A DNA stretch of 64,000 nt. Source: Scytonematopsis contorta HA4267-MV1 (lineage in GTDB: Bacteria; Cyanobacteriota; Cyanobacteriia; Cyanobacteriales; Nostocaceae). Positions 55,291 to 64,000 of this stretch are shown piece after piece. How positions within the stretch are numbered: the first letter of the stretch is position 1; each line of letters opens with the position of its first letter. The notes under the pieces were generated by a model, which saw only the letters and a list, made by a program, of their open reading frames with translations, was not told the origin of the DNA and did no database searches. The translations under genes were made by a program, and so were the position numbers. The stretch covers positions 1 to 64,000 of the forward strand of contig JAHHIC010000051.1 in NCBI GenBank assembly GCA_019359035.1, written 5' to 3'.

Positions 55291-55317
55291 CGCTAATCTT
55301 CTAAGAAAACAATAGTG

Positions 55318-56697
55318 CTATTTGTTACTTTGCTCAGACCGCTGACTAATTTTGAAGATGACAAACTCTGCGGGTTTGACAACAGCGACACCAATAATAG
55401 TTACAACTTGACCAACATCGCGAGTTTCAGGGGGGTTAGTTTCTTCATCACATTTGACAAAAAATGCTTGCTCTGGAGTACTGCCAAATAAAGCACCACT
55501 GCGCCAAACATTTAGCAAGAAAGCATTGATATTGCGGCGAATTTTTGCCCATAGTTCGGGTGAGTTAGGCTCAAATACAGCCCATTGAGTTCCTTCATCA
55601 ATTGATTCGCGCAAGTAGCTAAACAAGCGACGAATGTTTATATACATAAATTCTCCATTCTTATCACCACCAAAAGTTCGAGCGCCCCAAACCTTAATAC
55701 TGCCATTCAGACTGCGAATGCAGTTTATTCCATGTGGGTTGAGTCCATCTTGAAGGGCTTTGGTAACATTTGTTTTTAGTCCCATTGCCCCTAGTACAGT
55801 TTCATTGGCAGGAGCTTTATGAACGCCGCGCTGGGTGTCTACACGAGCATAAACACCTGCAATGTGACCGCTAGGAGGTACGTATATTGCTCCCTTTTTT
55901 ACAGGGTCAAAAACTTGAATCCAAGGGTAATAAAGGGCTGCATAACCTGATTTACCTGGCATTGAAGCTGTGCCAGGTTCAAGTTTGCTTGTATCGCTCA
56001 CTTCTTCTGTGGTATCAAAAATAGCAAAACTGTCTTGAGTAGTTTGCCCACAGTGAACATCAATCTTTAACAAAGCAGCTTTATCTGTAATGCCAGGTGC
56101 TGCAACAATTGCTATTTCATCAATTGCCTCAAATTGCGATAATGCTGTGTCTATCTCGGCAATTTCAGGTACCCACACAACATAGCAGCGCGTACCTCCA
56201 TTGGTAAAGAAGCCATATACAGCATGAGCAAGCGTGTTTTGCCCTGCTACTGCGGAAAAGTCGCCAAAGTGTTTTTTAAATTCGCTAAAGTTGGTGCATA
56301 ATTTGACCTCTCCAGAAAGCACAGAAGTCCCACCATAAATGTTATATCGTTTTTTATCTGCTTCAGTATTTGCATTTTCCTTAGCTTTTTCAAGTTCTTG
56401 TTTTGCGGCTTCTAATTCATTTGCAGATGTTTTAGCTTTTGCATTTGCTGTAACTTTTGCATCATCAGCAGCTTTTGCAGCGTCATCTGCATCTTTTACA
56501 GCTGTTTTTTCAGCTTCTTTAACTTTCTTTTCTGCCGCTTTTACAGCATCATCTAGAGGTTTTACAACTTCTGTAACCTTATCTGTAAATGGGATGACTC
56601 CAATAAACCCAGCAGTACTCGTGCCCACTCCCGCAATAGGAGCATTTCCTGATAGAATTTCTTCAACGTATACGCCTGGTGATAAATAGGTCGGCAT
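55318..56697 (-). CDS. Contractile sheath protein 2 with coiled-coil insertion
   Basis: 459 residues, with an AAGGA ribosome site before ATG 56697. It starts TYLSPGVYVEEILSGNAPI and has the conserved GHIAGVYARVDTQRGVHKAP, INCIRSLNGSIKVWGARTF and FVKCDEETNPPETRDVGQ blocks. Between the first strands and VKLCTNFSEFKKHFG lies an Ala/Lys/Glu-rich stretch (about residues 40-117; VKAAEKKVKEAEKTAVKDA) that should form a long coiled coil and is absent from sheath 1. It may project from the sheath surface, for example to contact a membrane. Confidence 0.93.
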   Translation of the reverse strand: MPTYLSPGVYVEEILSGNAPIAGVGTSTAGFIGVIPFTDKVTEVVKPLDDAVKAAEKKVKEAEKTAVKDADDAAKAADDAKVTANAKAKTSANELEAAKQELEKAKENANTEADKKRYNIYGGTSVLSGEVKLCTNFSEFKKHFGDFSAVAGQNTLAHAVYGFFTNGGTRCYVVWVPEIAEIDTALSQFEAIDEIAIVAAPGITDKAALLKIDVHCGQTTQDSFAIFDTTEEVSDTSKLEPGTASMPGKSGYAALYYPWIQVFDPVKKGAIYVPPSGHIAGVYARVDTQRGVHKAPANETVLGAMGLKTNVTKALQDGLNPHGINCIRSLNGSIKVWGARTFGGDKNGEFMYINIRRLFSYLRESIDEGTQWAVFEPNSPELWAKIRRNINAFLLNVWRSGALFGSTPEQAFFVKCDEETNPPETRDVGQVVTIIGVAVVKPAEFVIFKISQRSEQSNK

Positions 56698-56960
56698 TAT
56701 TGTTATTCCTTGTTAATTGCTAAGTTAATTGCTAAGAGCTAGAATGTCGTTCTACAAATATTCCCAAATAGTTCAATATTAAAAAACGACTATTTAGAAT
56801 TACTTGTTAAGTGGAAATCTCAGGTTTTTGTTTTACCTCGATTCAATACTACATCAAGTGTCGCTTCTTGATAACCTCGAACGAAAACTTGTATAGTACG
56901 TTATTTCTCGTCGTCCTATTCCAGCAATTGTTAGTTGGCGGCGTATTTGAACTAATATTT

Positions 56961-57566
56961 TCACTTCATACCAATAGATATTTGTTTATCTATCACTAAT
57001 GGAATCGATTCTAAGGTTTCATCAACTACAAGCGATGCAGTTATGGTGTAATTAAAAGCGGCTTTGGGTTTTCCTCCTATTGCTTGCCAGAATTCACCAA
57101 TACTGTTCAACAAAGTTGGACGTAAAGTAAGAGCTTTCATCGGAAATTCTTGATTAATCAGACTTCCTTGTAATACAGCCTGGGGAATTTCAGTATAACG
57201 AGCGAGTACTTTCATTACTTCTCCTAGTAAGAGGTGTTCTGTCCGTAAATCCGGCGTTTCGCCCCCCGCCCAAGCTGTTACAAGATAAGAACAATCTATT
57301 CTAAGTGGCGCAAGCTTTCTCGATGCTGAGTCACTAGTTCTCTGTTCTACCAAGCGCTCGCTATTACGCAATCCTAAATTCTCTCGCACATCGTAGAGAA
57401 ATAGTCCAATTGCAGGTCTAGGTACGTGTCTTGCAAATTCAGTGTCAGGTGTAGCAAAACTGATATGCAGTGTTGCTGTAGCATCTGAAGTTGTTGGCGA
57501 TACCAAGTTTGTTGGCAATTGGCGTTTGAGCAACTCTTCGATAGTCCTATCGATATCGTGAAGCAT
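56961..57566 (-). CDS. DUF4255 tube-terminator/cap protein (Afp16-like)
   Basis: 201 residues. It starts MLHDIDRTIEELLKRQLP and contains VRENLGLRNSER, LRIDCSYLVTAWAGG and RTEHLLLGEVMKVLARY, all typical of DUF4255, the family that terminates eCIS tubes. It is the first gene of the minus-strand cluster, so the operon promoter should lie upstream of 57566. A 263-bp gap (56698-56960) with no visible gene separates it from sheath 2. Confidence 0.92.
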   Translation of the reverse strand: MLHDIDRTIEELLKRQLPTNLVSPTTSDATATLHISFATPDTEFARHVPRPAIGLFLYDVRENLGLRNSERLVEQRTSDSASRKLAPLRIDCSYLVTAWAGGETPDLRTEHLLLGEVMKVLARYTEIPQAVLQGSLINQEFPMKALTLRPTLLNSIGEFWQAIGGKPKAAFNYTITASLVVDETLESIPLVIDKQISIGMK

Positions 57567-58065
57567 TGCTGGAGTTCCTGTAACTCTTAAGTTGGCAGAT
57601 GTAACAAATGCTCTCTATGTATAAGATGATGAACTAGTTTAAGAATACAATTAAAACAGAGGTTTTAGACTGAAAGTTTTTTTAACTTGAAGGCAGCTAG
57701 ATACTCTCTATTGTTTTTAATAATACAATCAAACGAGACTATCTTATCTGCTGGAATAAATTAAATAAAGTACCCTTATCTTTTCTTAACTTTCTTAACT
57801 TCACTATAAATTATAGATACTTTAGAATGAGCTCTAACTATTAGGCAGTGGGAAAGCCTTTAATGGTAATGCTTCTGTTTTCATCGGACAAGCTAAATTT
57901 ATTTCTATTCAGGATATATTTTTTGATACTGAAATAAAAATCACCTCCCCATACGGTTTTTATCTCCGTAGGCATTATTTGATAAAGGCGAAAGAAGTAA
58001 TCACACTTAACTTATCAGATATTCTCTGACGTGTAATTTTAGATTGCCATCCTTACATATAACCA

Positions 58066-58079
58066 CTAATGAACATTAG
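58066..58079. promoter_or_regulatory. CTAATG-AA-CATTAG palindrome (site 3)
   Basis: Arms identical to the other three sites. The downstream GAGTTTA is changed to GAAATTC. It lies 262 bp before the kinase start and 500 bp before the eCIS operon. Confidence 0.55.
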
Positions 58080-58192
58080 GAAATTCGTAAAGTTTTGTTA
58101 CGATAAATTTTGGTTACAGAGCAGCCCTGAATAAATTATGTAAATATTTTTACAAACCATATTAAGTTAGCATCCTGGTATGTATATTGCTA

Positions 58193-58206
58193 CTAATGAC
58201 CATTAG
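58193..58206. promoter_or_regulatory. CTAATG-AC-CATTAG palindrome (site 4)
   Basis: A 6-2-6 palindrome followed by GAGTTTATAAA, 135 bp before the kinase start. CATCCT lies 18 bases before the conserved core, as at site 3 with slightly different spacing. Confidence 0.55.
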
Positions 58207-58225
58207 GAGTTTATAAAGATATGTT

Positions 58226-58239
58226 GTAGCAAGTCCTAC
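58226..58239. promoter_or_regulatory. NtcA-like site (GTA-N8-TAC)
   Basis: GTAgcaagtccTAC matches the nitrogen-regulator NtcA consensus. No well-placed TAN3T -10 box is visible 20-24 bases later, so the site is weakly supported. Confidence 0.25.
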
Positions 58240-58327
58240 AATCTGATATAAGTAATAGGAGGGCAATCTGGGTATTTTTGAGCAACGGCAAGATTTACAG
58301 CAAAGTTAAGGGGGAATATTCATAGTT

Positions 58328-61300
58328 ATGTTAGTGATTTCTGATATTTTGGTTACTAGCAAAATCTATGAAAGTTCTAATTCCCTAGTTTATCGAGGCA
58401 TTAGGAAGAAAGATAATCAACCTGTTGTTATCAAAATTTTAAACGCAGCTTACCCCACGCCAGAATTGCTTAGTCGGTATAAACAGGAATTTGATATTAC
58501 CCACAACCTAGAACTGACAGGAGTTATAAAACCTTATAGCTTAGAGAAATATCAAAATACTTTAGTGATTGTCTTTGAGGACTTTGGGGGTGAGTCATTA
58601 AAAATACTAATGTCAGAGCGAAGATTTACCATAGAAGAATTTTTGAGAATTGCGATTAAAATCTCTGCCGCTTTAGGTCAAATACATGGAGCTAATATCA
58701 TACATAAAGATATTAACCCTTCTAATATCGTTTTTAATAGAGCTACCCAAGAACTTAAAATCATTGATTTTGGAATTTCTAGTATTTTATCGCGAGAAAA
58801 TCCCATAATTTGTAATCCTAATATTTTAGAAGGCACCCTGGCATATATATCACCAGAACAAACGGGTAGAATGAATCGAATAGTCGATTACCGTACCGAT
58901 TTTTACTCACTGGGTGTAACTTTTTATGAACTATTAACCCATAAACTGCCTTTTAACGCATCGGATGCAATGGAATTAGTTTATTCTCACATTGCTAAAC
59001 AACCCATTAGCCTAGAAAAATTAAATTCAGACATTCACCGAAAGCTTGCAGAAGTAGTAATAAAATTATTAGCTAAAAGTGCTGATGATAGATATAAAAG
59101 TGCTTATGGAATTCAAAAGGATTTAGAGAAAATTCTGACAAATTTAAACTCCATTATTAATTTAGATAATATCACATTAGGTGAATTTGATATTGACGGG
59201 AAATTAAATATTTCACAAAAATTATATAGTAGAGAGAAAGAAATACAAACTTTAATATCAGCCTTTAACCGCATAGCTTGTCCGGAGGAGATACCTGCGA
59301 AAGCAACAGATAAGACTCAATCCCAAATTGAAATGATACTAGTTTCTGGTTATTCTGGAATTGGTAAAACAGCTTTAGTACGGGAAATATATCCAGTAAT
59401 TACCAATTCTAAAGGCTATTTTATCTCCGGGAAATTTGACCAGCTACAGCGACACATTCCATATAGTTCTCTGATTACAGCTTTACAATCTTTAATCCAG
59501 CAATTGTTAACAGAGAGTGCCGAAAAAATAGCTGAGTGGCGAGAAAAAATCTTAGCCGCGTTAGGTCAGCAAGGCAAAATTATTATTGATGTAATTCACG
59601 AATTAGAACTAATTATAGGCAAACAGCCTGATGTGTCAGAACTAGAGCCAACAGAATCGCAAAATCGTTTTAATATATTATTTCAGAATTTTATCAGCGT
59701 TTTTATACAAAATAAACAGCCTTTAGTCATTTTTTTAGATGACTTACAGTGGGTAGATTCCGCTTCATTAAAACTAATTAAACTGTTGATGACAAATACT
59801 TCTGAAGGACTATTGCTGATTGGGGCATATCGTGATAATGAAGTGAGTATCGCTCATCCCTTAATGCTGACAATAGACGAAATTAAGCAGTTCGGAACTA
59901 CTATTAATCATATTTGTTTGACGCCTTTAGATTTAAATGATGTCACCCAGCTAATTGCGGATACCTTGAACTGCACAATAGACAAGGCAAAGTTACTGGG
60001 AGAATTAGTTAGCGAGAAAACGGCTGGGAATCCATTCTTTATCAATGAGTTTTTGAAATCTCTTGATACACGCAAGCTTCTCCAATTTGATTTACATAGA
60101 GGAGAATGGAATTGGGATTTAAAAAAAATTAAAGGAGCAGCAATTACAGATAATGTAGTTGAGCTAATGTCTAGCAAAATTCAAACACTTCCAGAGTCAA
60201 CGCAAAAACTTTTAAAGTTAGCTGCTTGTATTGGTCATCAATTTGACTTAAATACATTGTCTATCGTGTATGAAAAATCTTTACTATCTACCGCCTCTGA
60301 ACTATGGGAAGGAGTTCAGTTAGGGCTAATTATGCCAATTGGTAATGCATATAAATTATTGGCAGTCGTTGAATTTTCTGATAAATTAAAGATAATATAT
60401 CAGTTTTCACATGACCGAGTACAGCAGGCAGCTTATGCGTTGATTTCTGAAGATACTAAACATTCAGTTCATTGGCAAATCGGGCAACTAATACTAAAAA
60501 ACACTCCGAAGGCAACCTTAGAAGAGAAAATATTTGATATTGTTAATCAGTTAAATGCTGGTATTGGGTCAATCACAAATAGCTGCTTTTCAGATGTTGT
60601 TTTACAAGAAAAAAAAGATGAATTAGCTAATTTCAACTTGATTGCGAGTAAAAAAGCCAAGACATCAGCCGCAAATCAGCTAGCTTTCAGTTATTTACAA
60701 GTAGGAATAGGTTTGCTATCTAGGGATAGCTGGGAGAAACAGTATAATCTTAGCCTACGACTTTACGAAGAGGCTGCTGAAGTTGCTTATCTCCAAGCAA
60801 ATTTTAAGCAAATGGAAGAATTTATAGATATAGTCACACAAAAAGTGACAAATATCTTAGATAAAGTAAAAGTATTTGAAGTCAAAATTCTGGCCTATAT
60901 TGCTCAAAGCAGATGTGTTGAAGCTCTGGATATCGGATTGAAAACTCTGGAATTATTGGGATTTAAATTACCCAGAAAACTTCACAAATTGGATGTTTTA
61001 TTTTTATTGTTGCGGTCAAAACTAATGTTAAACCGTCAACCCATTGCGAGCTTAATTGATTTGCCAGAGATGTCTCATCCACAGTATAAAGCTGCAATGC
61101 GTATTCTTAACAAAATAATATCTCCTACTTACACAGTTGCTCCAAGTTTTCTGCTACAAATTGTATTTACACAAATTAAATTATCTCTCAAGTTTGGTAA
61201 TACTGCTGAATCTGCTTTTGCTTATGGCAGCTATGGATTTATTCTCTGTGGTATTGTGGGAGATGTTAAATTAGGCCACCAATTTGGTCTAGTAGCACTA

Positions 61301-64000
61301 GATTTATTGGAACGAATAGATGCTAAAGAAATAAAAGCTAAGACAGTATTTATAGTACATGGTCTGATTAAACATTGGCTAGAGCCAGTACAAAAAACCC
61401 TAGACTCATTACGGGAAACTTATGTACTTGGTCTATCAACTGGAGACTTAGAATATGCTGTATATTCATCTCTTTTTTACTGTTTTCAAGCATTTCTTGC
61501 TGGTAAGGAGTTGAAGCAGCTAAAATTAGAAATGGAGGGTCATTCTGAGGTCATGCTTCAGTTGGGACAAGAGAGAAGTTTGTCAATGCATAAACCATTT
61601 TATCATGCAATTGTTAATTTAATAAATGATGGAACAAATCCTCATTGTTTTATAGATGCTGCTGATGAAAAAGAGATTAAATTCATAAATCATCAAGATA
61701 CCACAGAACGTGCAGCAATTTATAATACATATTTTGTGCAATTAATGCTTTGCTACCTATTTGGAGATTACACCCAGGCGATAGCAAGTGCTAAACTCGC
61801 CGAGCAGTATATAGACTCCAGCACCTCTAGTCCAGTAATTCCCAATTTTTATTTTTATGATTCTCTTGCACGTCTAGCATTAGTTATAAATAATCCTAAA
61901 CTGCAATCAAAACAGTCAAAACAATTTATCCAGAAAGTACAGTCAAACCAGAAAAAAATGCGAAGATGGTCTGATTATGCCCCAGATAATTATTTGCATA
62001 AATTTTATTTAGTAGAAGCAGAACTTTTAAGAACTATAAATAATGATACTGAAGCGATAGACTACTATAATAAAGCGATTAAACTGGCGAAAAAAAATGA
62101 ATATCTCCATGAAGAAGCATTAGCGCACGAATTAACTGCCAAATTTTATCTAAGTCGTGGTCATGATTCGGAAATTGTTGCCCAAGCTTATATGAGCAAA
62201 GCCTACTATTGCTATCGACAATGGGGTGCGCGGAGCAAGCTAAAAGATTTAGAGTCAAAATATCCAAATTTACTTTCTATCAAGATAGAAGAGAAAAAAA
62301 TAAATATTTTTGATACAAATACTGCTAATACTGAAAGTAGTCAACTACTGGATATCACAACAGTAGTTAGAGCATCACAGGCAATTTCTGGTGAAATTAT
62401 GCTAGATAAGCTCTTAGCGAATCTCCTAAAAATAGTTATGGAAAATGCAGGAGCGCAAAAGGGATATCTGATTACATCAAATAATCAAGAACTTTTTATA
62501 GAACTAGCTATCACTGCAGAACCAAATTGGCAAGTAGTACGGCAATATATCCCTGTTCAAAATAGCCAAATTGTATCCGCTTCGCTAATTAACTATGCAG
62601 TTATAACTCAAGAAATTATTGTTATAAACGATGCTCAGCATGATGAGCATTTTAGATACGATTTTTATATCAATAATCACGAAGTTAAATCTGCTCTTTG
62701 TATACCAATTATTAGTCATAATTGTTTAATTAGCATTATTTATTTAGAAAACAATTTAACTAGTGGAGCGTTTACAAAAGATAGATTAGAAATATTAAGA
62801 CTACTGTCCTATCAAGCCTCTATTTCTTTAGAAAATGCACGACTTTATGAAAAATTAGAGTCATATTCACATAACCTAGAACAGGAAGTAAAAAAACGAA
62901 CGGGGGAATTACAAATAAAAAACGAGCAACTGAAAAAAAGCGAGCGTCAATTTCAAAATATGGCAGAAAATGTACCAGGGGTGATTTATAGATATGTGCT
63001 ACATGCTGATAGCTCAGATGAGTTTATTTATGTAAGTTCCAGTTGCCAAGAGATTTTTGAAGTCACACCCCTAGATTTTCGACAACAGACAAAAGCTATA
63101 TGGGGAATGGTACATCAAGATGATTTATTATCCCTAAAAAATTCCCTTGCTAATTCTGCTAAAAATTTAACACCAATATCGTGGGAAGGACGAATAATCA
63201 CATCATCAGGTAAGTTAAAGTGGATACAAAATATGTCTCGACCAGAATTACAAGTTAATGGAGATATTATTTGGGATGGTGTAGTTGTCGATATCAGCGA
63301 CCGCAAACAAGCCGAGGTGGAAATTATTACAGCTTTAGTAAAAGAAAAGGAATTGGCTGAACTCAGGTCTCGGTTTATTTCCATGACATCTCATGAATTT
63401 CATACTCCCCTAAATATTATTAATACTTCTGCACAATTACTGGAACGCTATGAGTGGAGTCGAGAAGAACAATTAGAACAATTGCAAAGTATTCGTCAAG
63501 GAGTTAAACAAATGACTCAATTAATAGATGGAATATTAAATACTGCTAGAAATGATATTGCAAAATTACAGTTTAATCCAGTTAGACTAGAGTTAATAGA
63601 ATTATGCCGAAATATAATTACAGAGATACAATTTGGAGCAAGTAATCTGTATGAAATTGTGTTTTCTCACGAAATAATTAATTCTGATAATCAGTCTGAT
63701 AGTCAGTCTACAAATATGACTGAGTGCATTGTTTATGTAGACCTAATACTTATAAAACTAATTATAAATAATCTACTTTCCAACGCTATCAAATACTCGC
63801 CTCAAGGTAGTAAACTACAATTAAGTGTAAATCGTTTCGTAAATTGCATTATTATTGAAGTTCAAGACTACGGTATTGGTATTCCTCTGAAAGACCAGGC
63901 TCAAATATTTACACAATTTTATCGAGCTAGCAATGTCGGCTCTATTCCAGGAACTGGCTCTGGTCTAGCCATTGTTAAAAAATGTGCTGATTTACATAGT
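58328..64000 (+). CDS. Hybrid Ser/Thr kinase-AAA-GAF-PAS-histidine kinase (3' end beyond window)
   Basis: 1891 codons are open to the window edge. Order: Ser/Thr kinase domain (about 10-265) with catalytic-loop HKDINPSN (D128) and DFG (D147); an AAA/STAND ATPase with Walker A GYSGIGKT (341-348) and LVIFLDDLQWVDS; a long helical TPR-like region; GAF (about 1350-1505); PAS (about 1540-1660); HisKA with H1689 (SHEFHTPL); and HATPase beginning NNLLSNAIKYSP. This is the multi-sensor hybrid kinase type (HstK-like) of filamentous cyanobacteria. No transmembrane segment is evident. The start ATG 58328 has a G-rich ribosome site somewhat far upstream. It may control the divergent eCIS operon. Confidence 0.92.
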   Translation, partial: MLVISDILVTSKIYESSNSLVYRGIRKKDNQPVVIKILNAAYPTPELLSRYKQEFDITHNLELTGVIKPYSLEKYQNTLVIVFEDFGGESLKILMSERRFTIEEFLRIAIKISAALGQIHGANIIHKDINPSNIVFNRATQELKIIDFGISSILSRENPIICNPNILEGTLAYISPEQTGRMNRIVDYRTDFYSLGVTFYELLTHKLPFNASDAMELVYSHIAKQPISLEKLNSDIHRKLAEVVIKLLAKSADDRYKSAYGIQKDLEKILTNLNSIINLDNITLGEFDIDGKLNISQKLYSREKEIQTLISAFNRIACPEEIPAKATDKTQSQIEMILVSGYSGIGKTALVREIYPVITNSKGYFISGKFDQLQRHIPYSSLITALQSLIQQLLTESAEKIAEWREKILAALGQQGKIIIDVIHELELIIGKQPDVSELEPTESQNRFNILFQNFISVFIQNKQPLVIFLDDLQWVDSASLKLIKLLMTNTSEGLLLIGAYRDNEVSIAHPLMLTIDEIKQFGTTINHICLTPLDLNDVTQLIADTLNCTIDKAKLLGELVSEKTAGNPFFINEFLKSLDTRKLLQFDLHRGEWNWDLKKIKGAAITDNVVELMSSKIQTLPESTQKLLKLAACIGHQFDLNTLSIVYEKSLLSTASELWEGVQLGLIMPIGNAYKLLAVVEFSDKLKIIYQFSHDRVQQAAYALISEDTKHSVHWQIGQLILKNTPKATLEEKIFDIVNQLNAGIGSITNSCFSDVVLQEKKDELANFNLIASKKAKTSAANQLAFSYLQVGIGLLSRDSWEKQYNLSLRLYEEAAEVAYLQANFKQMEEFIDIVTQKVTNILDKVKVFEVKILAYIAQSRCVEALDIGLKTLELLGFKLPRKLHKLDVLFLLLRSKLMLNRQPIASLIDLPEMSHPQYKAAMRILNKIISPTYTVAPSFLLQIVFTQIKLSLKFGNTAESAFAYGSYGFILCGIVGDVKLGHQFGLVALDLLERIDAKEIKAKTVFIVHGLIKHWLEPVQKTLDSLRETYVLGLSTGDLEYAVYSSLFYCFQAFLAGKELKQLKLEMEGHSEVMLQLGQERSLSMHKPFYHAIVNLINDGTNPHCFIDAADEKEIKFINHQDTTERAAIYNTYFVQLMLCYLFGDYTQAIASAKLAEQYIDSSTSSPVIPNFYFYDSLARLALVINNPKLQSKQSKQFIQKVQSNQKKMRRWSDYAPDNYLHKFYLVEAELLRTINNDTEAIDYYNKAIKLAKKNEYLHEEALAHELTAKFYLSRGHDSEIVAQAYMSKAYYCYRQWGARSKLKDLESKYPNLLSIKIEEKKINIFDTNTANTESSQLLDITTVVRASQAISGEIMLDKLLANLLKIVMENAGAQKGYLITSNNQELFIELAITAEPNWQVVRQYIPVQNSQIVSASLINYAVITQEIIVINDAQHDEHFRYDFYINNHEVKSALCIPIISHNCLISIIYLENNLTSGAFTKDRLEILRLLSYQASISLENARLYEKLESYSHNLEQEVKKRTGELQIKNEQLKKSERQFQNMAENVPGVIYRYVLHADSSDEFIYVSSSCQEIFEVTPLDFRQQTKAIWGMVHQDDLLSLKNSLANSAKNLTPISWEGRIITSSGKLKWIQNMSRPELQVNGDIIWDGVVVDISDRKQAEVEIITALVKEKELAELRSRFISMTSHEFHTPLNIINTSAQLLERYEWSREEQLEQLQSIRQGVKQMTQLIDGILNTARNDIAKLQFNPVRLELIELCRNIITEIQFGASNLYEIVFSHEIINSDNQSDSQSTNMTECIVYVDLILIKLIINNLLSNAIKYSPQGSKLQLSVNRFVNCIIIEVQDYGIGIPLKDQAQIFTQFYRASNVGSIPGTGSGLAIVKKCADLHS

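Larger units (their letters stand above)
57567..58327. other. Divergent regulatory region between the eCIS operon and hybrid kinase
   Basis: 761 bp with no gene. It must hold promoters for the injection system (leftward) and the kinase (rightward). It contains two 14-bp palindromes (58066-58079, 58193-58206), each preceded by a CATCCT motif, and an NtcA-like GTA-N8-TAC at 58226-58239. Confidence 0.65.

Noticed and set aside
33791-57566. Prophage
   Set aside because: No capsid, terminase, portal, integrase or lysis cassette. The DUF4255, DUF4157 and AAA ATPase genes mark an eCIS instead.
22986-58206. Treating the CTAATG-NN-CATTAG sites as terminators
   Set aside because: Arms are only six AT-rich pairs with no T-run, and three of the four are clearly upstream of gene starts rather than after stops.

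Overview
The window looks like a piece of chromosome from a filamentous, probably heterocyst-forming cyanobacterium (Nostocales type). It is AT-rich. It carries a photosystem II extrinsic lipoprotein (PsbQ/CyanoQ), the cyanobacterial protoporphyrinogen oxidase HemJ, an S-layer-homology protein, heptamer repeat arrays typical of Nostoc-like genomes, and a cyanobacterial contractile injection system. All functional calls come from motifs read by eye; no search was run.

Layout. 1-418: eroded ends of an IS630-like transposase and a TPR gene, then hairpins and a 22-bp triple repeat. 419-18811: mostly housekeeping and metabolic genes: SLH surface protein, aldo/keto reductase, RibD-like reductase, a Yfr1-like small RNA, glycerolipid acyltransferase, a zinc-ribbon protein, HemJ, alpha/beta hydrolase, ThiO-like oxidase, PsbQ, two small unknowns, a DCC thioredoxin-like protein, pirin, a large membrane iron-sulfur/cNMP-binding protein, an isoprenylcysteine methyltransferase-like protein and RNase T2. 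These are separated by small palindromic repeats, heptamer arrays and a 259-bp MITE-like hairpin (18853-19111).

19218-33790: an accessory island. It has three inverse-autotransporter/beta-helix surface proteins (two of them a recent tandem duplication), a two-domain GNAT acetyltransferase followed by a C39-peptidase ABC exporter, and two small double-glycine peptides with paired cysteines. Each peptide gene sits directly downstream of an inverse-autotransporter gene. Together these make a candidate peptide maturation, secretion and surface-display system.

33791-57566: a complete-looking extracellular-type contractile injection system (eCIS), all on the minus strand. Reading 5' to 3' it encodes a tube terminator (DUF4255), two sheath proteins (one with a coiled-coil insertion), a tube protein, a small assembly protein with a probable -1 frameshift extension, a second tube protein, a low-complexity protein, a LysM tube-baseplate adaptor, split VgrG halves, PAAR, gp25, two J-type baseplate proteins, gpI, a self-trimming S74 tail fibre with duplicated ILEI-like domains, a muramidase, a DUF4157 protein (likely cargo) and the AAA+ ATPase.

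57567-64000: a long divergent regulatory region, then a giant hybrid Ser/Thr kinase-AAA-GAF-PAS-histidine kinase that runs off the right edge. The same 14-bp palindrome (CTAATG-NN-CATTAG) occurs twice before this kinase and once upstream of each of two inverse-autotransporter loci, which suggests a shared regulon.
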